NCBI RefSeq assembly: GCF_036898095.1
Contig: NC_090728.1
Location: 86,154,378 to 86,218,377 of the forward strand
Direction: 5' to 3'
Source of the DNA: Palaemon carinicauda
Taxonomy: Eukaryota > Arthropoda > Malacostraca > Decapoda > Palaemonidae
DNA length: 64,000 nt
This document shows, piece by piece, positions 57,871 to 64,000 of this stretch. Each line of letters opens with the position of its first letter. Positions within the stretch are counted from its first letter, which is position 1. The notes below the pieces were generated by a model. It was not told the DNA's origin and made no database searches. It saw only the letters and a list, made by a program, of their open reading frames with translations. Made by a program: the position numbers and the translations under genes.

Positions 57871-58610
57871 TTTCTTTACACCTTTGTTGATGGAATTAAT
57901 ACAAAATGCAAATTCTGACCTATCCTGATTATCATGAACATTTTCCGTATTATTCTCTTGGATTACAGTATCAACTGCTGCACTTATTTCCTTTGCGTAC
58001 TGTTTAAGGAATATACAAACATTTGAAAAATGTCTCGTTTTTCCACAATTCTGGCATGTTTGTCCTGTAGCAGGGCATTTCTTTTCTTCGTATGTAGGAT
58101 GATCAGTTTTACCACACCTATAGCATTTGGGTTTTTCCTGTTGCTTCTGCGTATAGGTCTGATTCTGATCTTTGTGAGCATTAGAGTTCGGCAATTTCCT
58201 ATGACTAGACTTTGACATATTCTTCCTCTGATTTTCATTGTCTTTCAACTTTGAGCCTATCTTACTAATTTTAGAATTTTCCATTCTATTGCTTTTAGAA
58301 TTACCTATTATATTACTTTGCCTATTTGTTTCTAGAGCTCTGCCTATAATCAATACCTTCTCTAGCATCAAATCTTTATCTTGCAATAATTTTTTTTCTT
58401 AGCTCTTGTGATGTGCAATGGGCAGTGACTTGATCTATGATAAGATTTTCTAACTCTAGAAATTCACATGGCACAGTTAAATTTTCAAGTCTAGTCACAA
58501 ATGCATCTAAGCTCTCATGGTCTTTCTGATATGACTGTGCTATAATTTGATACCTTTTGATTTGCATTTCTTTTATCACAATTTGCGTTCGTTTGATCCT
58601 CTTTACTTGA
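57841..58610 (-). pseudogene. Gypsy-K gag with two zinc knuckles
   Basis: 58579-58376: IKRYQIIAQSYQKDHESLDA, FVTRLENLTVPCEFLELENL, then a frameshift near 58376. 58386-57841: a lysine/asparagine-rich linker, then CYRCGKTDHPTYEEKKC and CQNCGKTRHFSNVC (about 58110-58000), two CCHC knuckles that bind element RNA. The N-terminal ~110 codons present in the plus copy at 36761 are absent. 181 codons of the second block are open. Confidence 0.88.
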
Positions 58611-58884
58611 TGTTAAGATGTCCGTTTCTTTCAATGTAAATTTATGTAATAAAGCAAGATTAGGTTAATTACACCTTCGTATTTTTACTCCATCATTTAT
58701 TCGATTATGTCTCTTATGAATATATAATCTTGGGGCAGTGTACCCGCTACATTGGAAGGAGTAAGCAAGTCTAAATAACTAGAGTAATAGTGTGTTAGCG
58801 AGTGACTTAGTATTGAATCTATTTGCTTCGAAGGTAAAGATCCTTATCTTTTACTTTTACTCTACAATACATCACTGGTCCTAT

Positions 58885-59306
58885 CCATTGCCATTGTCTC
58901 AATAATTACATATCGTAAAATTCCTGTCCAGCATCTCACTGGGGTCCCTGGGACGGAGCCGAAACAGAGCTTAAGAGTGTAGATGACCTTAGTCCTGACA
59001 AAGCTAAAGTAGGCCATCAAATTACTTTTATTTCACGTGTGGAGTTTTTTTTTTTTTTTTTTTTAGAGTGAAGGTGAACTACGTCATCAAAGTTATTAAC
59101 AGGGTGTTTGTGCCTTGAGTGATAATACTCCTTTTCCTCCCCTGCTGATCTTTGTCCTGACGTAAGGAGACTTTCCCGGAACAACAAGTTCCCACTCAAC
59201 AATTAAATAAAAACACGATTCTTCCACATTTGCGTTAAAACTCAATAGCATAAAATTTCGTCACAGGTAAACTGCTCATAGATTACGTCAAACTTTATTC
59301 AGAGCA
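58885..59306. repeat. Dispersed repeat (second copy); possible LTR on minus strand
   Basis: 58885-59200 matches 38085-38440. On the minus strand the right end reads GGTTATGGGGAGTG then TGTTATGCTCTGAATAAAGT (59306 leftward), which looks like a polypurine tract, an LTR start and an AATAAA signal. The left end is not defined. A poly-T of 22 at 59046-59067 interrupts it. Confidence 0.5.
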
Positions 59307-62026
59307 TAACACACTCCCCATAACCTGTCCAAATGGGCCAATAAGTAAACTTTCTTTGCAACCCCCCCAAAGAAAAAAAAATTCCTTTTACCTCCCTAAG
59401 GCATTTTAGGGACAAACTATCCTATCAGTTTAACTCACAACGGCTGATTAATGAATAAAAAAAATGCATGAATTTTTCTATTTGCATTGTTAACTACAGA
59501 AACACATTCAGTATGAGCCTAATTCCCCTAAATAACAGGTAGTAACAACTGACTATGTAAACTAATAAAGATAAAAATATCATAACTGAAATCCCAATTT
59601 TGATAAAATTCTTCACCCACTTGGCTTACATGGGCCAAATCCTCTTACTTTCATTCAGCCTGAGTCATCAAAATCTGTCACAAAGGATAGCGTTTCCCAT
59701 ACTTAAAGCACAACAACAGCTCATCTTCTACCTCCATTCACTCAGTACTTGACATCTTTCATAACTTTTACACAAATCTCGTAATATATGACATTACTCG
59801 TCTAGCATAGGACGTATAACTAAGAACACTAGGAAAAACAAACAATTTAAGAACAATAGCACGAAAAAAGAAAAAAAAAAAGTGAAAAAATAAACTGAGC
59901 GCTCAAAACCTTAAAATTACGTCCTAAAATTATACATACAGTATTTCGGCATAAACGAAACTATAGAAACAGAAAACAACAAAACAGAGAAAACAACGTC
60001 ATACACATTAACAACAGTCCTCTTCGCTTTTAGAGAAGTCACTGAGACTTACATAAGTCAACAAATCATCTAACTAGCGTCTTGTTACCGTCATAAAACA
60101 GCGCAAAGTCTAAATTACTCGAATTTCTCCCAGTGATTCACAAAATCACTTCACTGAAAAAAAAAAAAAATCACCTTTCTCATTATAATTTGATACAAGA
60201 ATATACTTTATCCTAACTTAATCTGACATAAAAACATTTGTTACTTTTTCTCATCAGACATTAATCAATTAATGAGGGACAATGGTATAGCTACTCATAT
60301 CTACAGTACTCTCGAACTCAGTTTTTTTCTGATAACACGATCCCTTACATTAATCAGTCAAAGAAACGCTCACATTCACCCACTAAATGTATGTTGGAAT
60401 TTCCTTTACACCTAAAACTATTTGTTATTATTTCGCTTCCTCTTTCTGTCTCGGCGAATCAGAGTTTCATGCTGGCTAATCTGTTTTCAAACATATGAAG
60501 TCTCTTATGGCTTTCGCTGCCTTGTGGTTGTCACAATTTCAATACAAGCGAGAAAAAAGTATGTTTTTCTAACTACAAAAAATAAAATTTTAGGTTACTT
60601 TTGTTTTCTAAATTCTCATTGTTTGTAAATGGTTTTACATTGCTGTTCCGAAAGTTGTCATATGGGGGAGTATTACTGAACAGAGAAATTTTTATTTACC
60701 AAATTCTAAGTCCCACTACAACTTTTATAACAAGGCTACTGTGTCATACATGTCTGCTCTTAACATATTCCAAACTCTATTCATCAGACAAAAAATGAAA
60801 AAGCTTATGGCAGCTGGTTCTTCATTCGATAATTTCTCAGATTTTTTCATGTTAATTACTTCGTTCTTGCGAGTTAAAAACAACGGACAGACCTAACTAA
60901 GAATTCTAATTCCCTTCTTAACACGTTGCCAGATAGCACCTAATAACAATTACTTGTCAAGATTTTTCCAACACTACTCAGCTCCTTACGACGTCATAAA
61001 ACAAAGTCAAATCTGACTTTTAAGTCAAAGAAGTTACGTTACTTGTCAAAATCTTAAATTTCTTTTCAGTACAAAAAAGGGAAAGAAAAAAAAAAAAACT
61101 TACCCATGATGCGCCCTCACGCAGTAACCGTGACGTCATAATGCTTTACTCGGGGATCCCTCACATAATCACCGTTCACTTTCTTCCTTTCATTTAAACT
61201 CAAAGTTGTCGGATTTTTAATATTGAATTAGAATCATGCTTCACGTTAAATCATTTGACGTTACTTTCTTAAAATAATTTGTTAACGATGCTCGGTGTCA
61301 TCAATCAGACCAAAACATCAGTGAAACAAATCATTTATGAAACACTGTGGCTAGAAGAAACTAAATGCAAGTTCTTTAAATTGCGCCTGTGACAAATTAC
61401 TAATTACCTAACAACTGTTGGCAACTGAAATTAATGCGACTATTACGTTAACAAACTCGCCTTCGTTAATCAAAATGATCTTCAGACAAAAACTGACAAA
61501 CACTTAGTTTAACACTTTCATTTTACATTTCACAACGAATTAAGTAAGCTATTAATCATAGTCAATACGGTGTGTGATGTAAAAACAAATATTGCAACAA
61601 GAATTTCCTTAGTTACACTTCATTTTCTACAATTCTACTAAGTACATACTTAAAAAGGACATCGTAAGATCTTCAAAGATTAAGTCCTAACACTGAGTTA
61701 CAAGCAATGCCTAACAACATCGTATATGACAAACATTTCTTCTCTCAAATTAAATACCTGTTATCGTTGTTAACACAGAATTGTTTCAACATGTGACCAT
61801 ACTTCTTTTCCAAAAATCCCATTTAACACGTTTGGCAACGAAGGTCTTAAATAACAAGAACAAATTACTTCAAACTAAAGAAATAATGCAGTGAAAATTC
61901 ACAGTTTACACAGTGTAAAGAACAATTTATTATTCATATACACAGCAACAAAAACATTGACTATTTATTCTCTTAAGAAAGATCAATCTTTACTCGGATC
62001 TTTAACACTGAAAACATCTCCCTCCA
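59307..62026. other. AT-rich DNA, nothing recognised
   Basis: 2.7 kb with no motif-bearing reading frame on either strand, no tandem repeat and no terminal repeats that I can find. Only homopolymer A-runs (59870-59885, 60155-60170, 61085-61100). It lies left of the minus-strand gypsy 5' end, where gag and pol would be expected, but none is seen. Confidence 0.5.
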
Positions 62027-62943
62027 CTAAATACTTTCTTCAATCAAAACTAGTGTTCTTTGCTTAAACATTACATAAGAGAACGGAATTACAATTCCGT
62101 TACTCGACACACTTTTACAAAATCTTACAACATATTCGTTAATCATAAAACTACAGATTTTGTACATGTTACTTAACTTATGTGTGGGTTGCTTGCTGTG
62201 GGTGGCTTTGGGTCCTCTGTCCCACAAAGGCTGTCTGGGAACTCTTCCAATTTTCGGGATGGTCCAGGGGTTTCGTGAGCGCTCCGTGTTAGTCAGAGCA
62301 CCTGCTGCTGTTGATTCGATAACGAAGTCCTCCATAATTATTGCATTTACGAGCACCCCAACTGCTCCTGATGATCCGCTGGTAGGACTACATAGAAGGG
62401 TCCTGGCCCGCCATCGCGTATGGCGAGTTTCGATGCTGTTGCTCCCGCGACGGGAAACTGAATAGATCGTCAATTGTGGGCGTACATGTGGGCGTACCGT
62501 TTTCGTTCCTCTCAGGAACATTGTCGTGTCGGGGATGAGTGTTTCCTTACGAATGGTTCCTCACTTGGGCGTCTTCTATCCCGGTCCGACCATCTTGGCG
62601 GAAGGGCACTAAGGTCTCTTCACTGCTGGTCCTCCGAGGGTGAGTAGTTTATGCCTTCCCTCCCGGCTGCTACTATTCTCGACATCCTCGTCAGGATTTT
62701 CTTCTTAATTTTTGTAAGGACATCCAATCGTCCTTTATCTTCTTTCGTTATGCTTTTTAACTTTCTTTTCCTTCCGAGATTTTCTTTTCCTCTTATAATA
62801 TGTCTACTTGCTTCTCGTGTGTCATCAGTTTCCCTCTCATTCTTTTTTCTTATTTCATCATCGTTCACGTCTAAAGTCAATTTTTGGTAGCTACAGCACT
62901 CTGTCTTTTGCTCATTATTGTACTTATTTCTAATCCTCTTCAT
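62027..62943 (-). pseudogene. Retroelement leader / gag-like ORFs
   Basis: Two minus-strand frames following a primer site. From ATG near 62943 (MKRIRNKYNNEQKTECCSYQ) about 107 codons are open, very rich in K, R and E (NLGRKRKLKSITKEDKGRLD), ending at 62620. Next, 62521-62027 gives TLLCSPTSGSSGAVGVLVNA and IPKIGRVPRQPLWDRGPKAT. No knuckle or capsid motif is recognised. Judged retroelement-derived from the position right after LTR and primer site; could also be leader without coding function. Confidence 0.45.
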
Positions 62944-62944
62944 A

Positions 62945-62960
62945 CCGCCGCTGCCACCAA
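62945..62960 (-). other. Primer-binding site candidate
   Basis: Minus-strand TTGGTGGCAGCGGCGG directly after an LTR-like end (CATGTGGCACA). TGGTGGCAGCGG is a form often seen at gypsy primer sites. Confidence 0.65.
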
Positions 62961-63536
62961 TGTGCCACATGGTTTATGGAAATTAAGTAATAAATGATGG
63001 GAGTCGGGAAATTAGACAACTTCCACATCGTAAAGATTTATTGTCTAAGTTAATTTTCACAGAGACATGAGCAGAAATCAACTTCAAAGGGATGAAATGA
63101 ATAGTCACCAGAACTCTAAATCTTTCTAATTACATAAAAGAGAAAATATAAGGCTCTCACTGACTTTCAAATTACTGGAACAGTTTACTGTAAAATGCTC
63201 ATAATTGTAAATAATATTGAATCATTTTACAGATACAGACACACTCGGAGAGAACGGACTTGGAGGGGAAACTGTTAAAATCCATTATAAATTGATAGAT
63301 ATTGGGGGCCCTGTTGCGTATCGATGCCAGCCATGGCGGATGGGCTTACAATGGGTTGCCCAATCATGACTTGAACCTGGACTCGAATAACTACTCTTAG
63401 CTTCCCAGCTGTTCTTATTGTTAGAACATTTCTGGGGGGTTGGAGGGTTTTTGTTGTCTCTGGGTCGCGGTGACAGGTGATGCAACCGCATCCAGCCAAG
63501 ACTCGCCTTCTTTACATCCACTTCCCCCGGTGTACA
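62961..63536 (-). repeat. Probable gypsy 5' LTR
   Basis: Bounded on the left by the primer site. On the minus strand it would run from TGTACACCGGGGGAAG (63536) to GTGGCACA. Contains an AATAAATCTTTACG signal (plus-strand TAAAGATTTATTG). No second LTR in the window, so the outer boundary is an estimate. Confidence 0.5.
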
Positions 63537-63767
63537 TTTTGTCATGGAAATTGATTCAGTACACGTGGGCTTAGGTCAGCACATATCTAACAATGACAGA
63601 AAATTGGTTCAAACTGATTTCCACACTACCCAGGAACGTGGAGATGAGGTCACAGGTCGGCAACCGCCGCCCTACTTCCTGCACACTTACCTAATCCAAA
63701 TAACGGCTAATTAGAATATGTCTAAACTCCCATGAATGATTTATTTTAATCCCCCTGTATTGTGACA

Positions 63768-64000
63768 CAAGAAGAAGAGAAATTAGATAGAATAATGTGC
63801 CCGAGTGTACCCTCAAGCAAGAGAACTCTAACCCAAGACAGTGGAAGACCATTGTACAGAGGCTATGGCACTACCTGTGACTAGAGAACAATGGTTTGAT
63901 ATTGGAGTGTCCTTCTCCTAGATGATATGATTACCATAGCTAAAGAGTCTCTTCTACCCTTACCAAGAAGAAAGTAGCCACTGAATAATTACAGTGCAGT
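63768..64000 (-). mobile_element. LINE-A 5' region fragment, runs off window
   Basis: Reverse complement of the LINE-A 5' untranslated region (shared GAGTGTACCCTCAAGCAAGA on the plus strand; AGCTAAAGAGTCTCTTCTAC). Homology ends at about 63768 on the element's 3' side, well before the ORF, so this copy is 3'-truncated or is part of a short derivative. The 5' start lies beyond the window. Confidence 0.85.

Larger units (their letters stand above)
50476..58610 (-). mobile_element. Gypsy-K LTR retrotransposon, 5'-truncated, split by LINE-A
   Basis: Minus-strand order: gag (58600-57841), protease (about 57860-57600), RT (57355-56800), RNase H (56682-56205), integrase N-part (55985-55633), [LINE-A insertion], integrase rest (51743-50935), polypurine tract (50911-50926) and 3' LTR (50910-50476). 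Domain order PR-RT-RH-INT is normal gypsy. The 5' LTR and first ~110 gag codons are missing at the right end. Wording (DDILVSGKDKREH; zinc-knuckle gag) fits the group represented by K02A2.6-like pol proteins. Many stops; inactive. Confidence 0.88.

Noticed and set aside
59307..62026. A pol region for the gypsy whose 5' LTR is near 62961-63536
   Set aside because: No RT, protease or integrase motif found in any frame; left as unannotated.

Overview
The window is eukaryotic, repeat-dense, AT-rich non-genic DNA, most consistent with a decapod crustacean (shrimp-like). This rests on the mix of elements seen: a DIRS1-like tyrosine-recombinase retroelement (a group known to be widespread in Decapoda), several Ty3/gypsy lineages, LINEs with (TAA)n tails, a Tigger-like element, long (TA)n, (GA)n and (TAA)n microsatellites, and kilobase satellites. 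The species is inferred. I find no host protein-coding gene, tRNA or rRNA gene that I can defend. Every coding signature belongs to a transposable element, and almost all are broken by stops, frameshifts or deletions.

Layout. 1-5156: satellite of about 51 bp per unit, about 100 copies, cut by the left window edge. 5311-8120: non-autonomous piggyBac-like element with TTAA ends and internal tandem repeats. 8340-9580: retroelement leader with a tRNA-Lys-like primer site, then a fragment of LINE-B (L2/CR1-like). 11600-16400: a second LINE-B copy broken by an antisense LINE-A fragment (13501-14685) and by a short LINE-A-derived element (15587-16041). 16881-18328: gypsy integrase fragment. 19862-24330: a two-LTR gypsy element on the minus strand with gag, PR, RT, RNase H and INT, all decayed. 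24331-28002: a gypsy remnant in the order PR-INT-RNase H (Gmr1-like), itself interrupted by LINE-B. 28003-28327: solo LTR with a 4-bp target duplication. 28731-31251: Tigger-like DNA transposon with a deletion-fused 159-codon ORF. 32724-33399: three 225-bp tandem repeats. 34033-38073: LTRs of a third gypsy family (gypsy-K), with a MITE inserted in one LTR and a gag-only deletion element. 40728-50475: DIRS-like element with inverted terminal repeats; a hAT element (8-bp target duplication) sits inside it. 50476-58600: gypsy-K on the minus strand, split inside its integrase by a nearly intact LINE-A (51743-55632). 58885-64000: dispersed repeat, unannotated AT-rich DNA, another gypsy 5' end (LTR, primer site, leader) and a LINE-A 5' fragment at the window edge.

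The main relationships are nesting events: LINE-A in gypsy-K integrase, LINE-B in a Gmr1-like gypsy, LINE-A and its short derivative in LINE-B, hAT in DIRS, and a MITE in an LTR. The most notable single item is LINE-A. Its one long reading frame opens with a hydrophobic segment and a canonical 2A-like ribosome-skipping motif (GDIERNPGP), and it is disabled by only one visible nonsense codon. I see no convincing novel multi-gene system.
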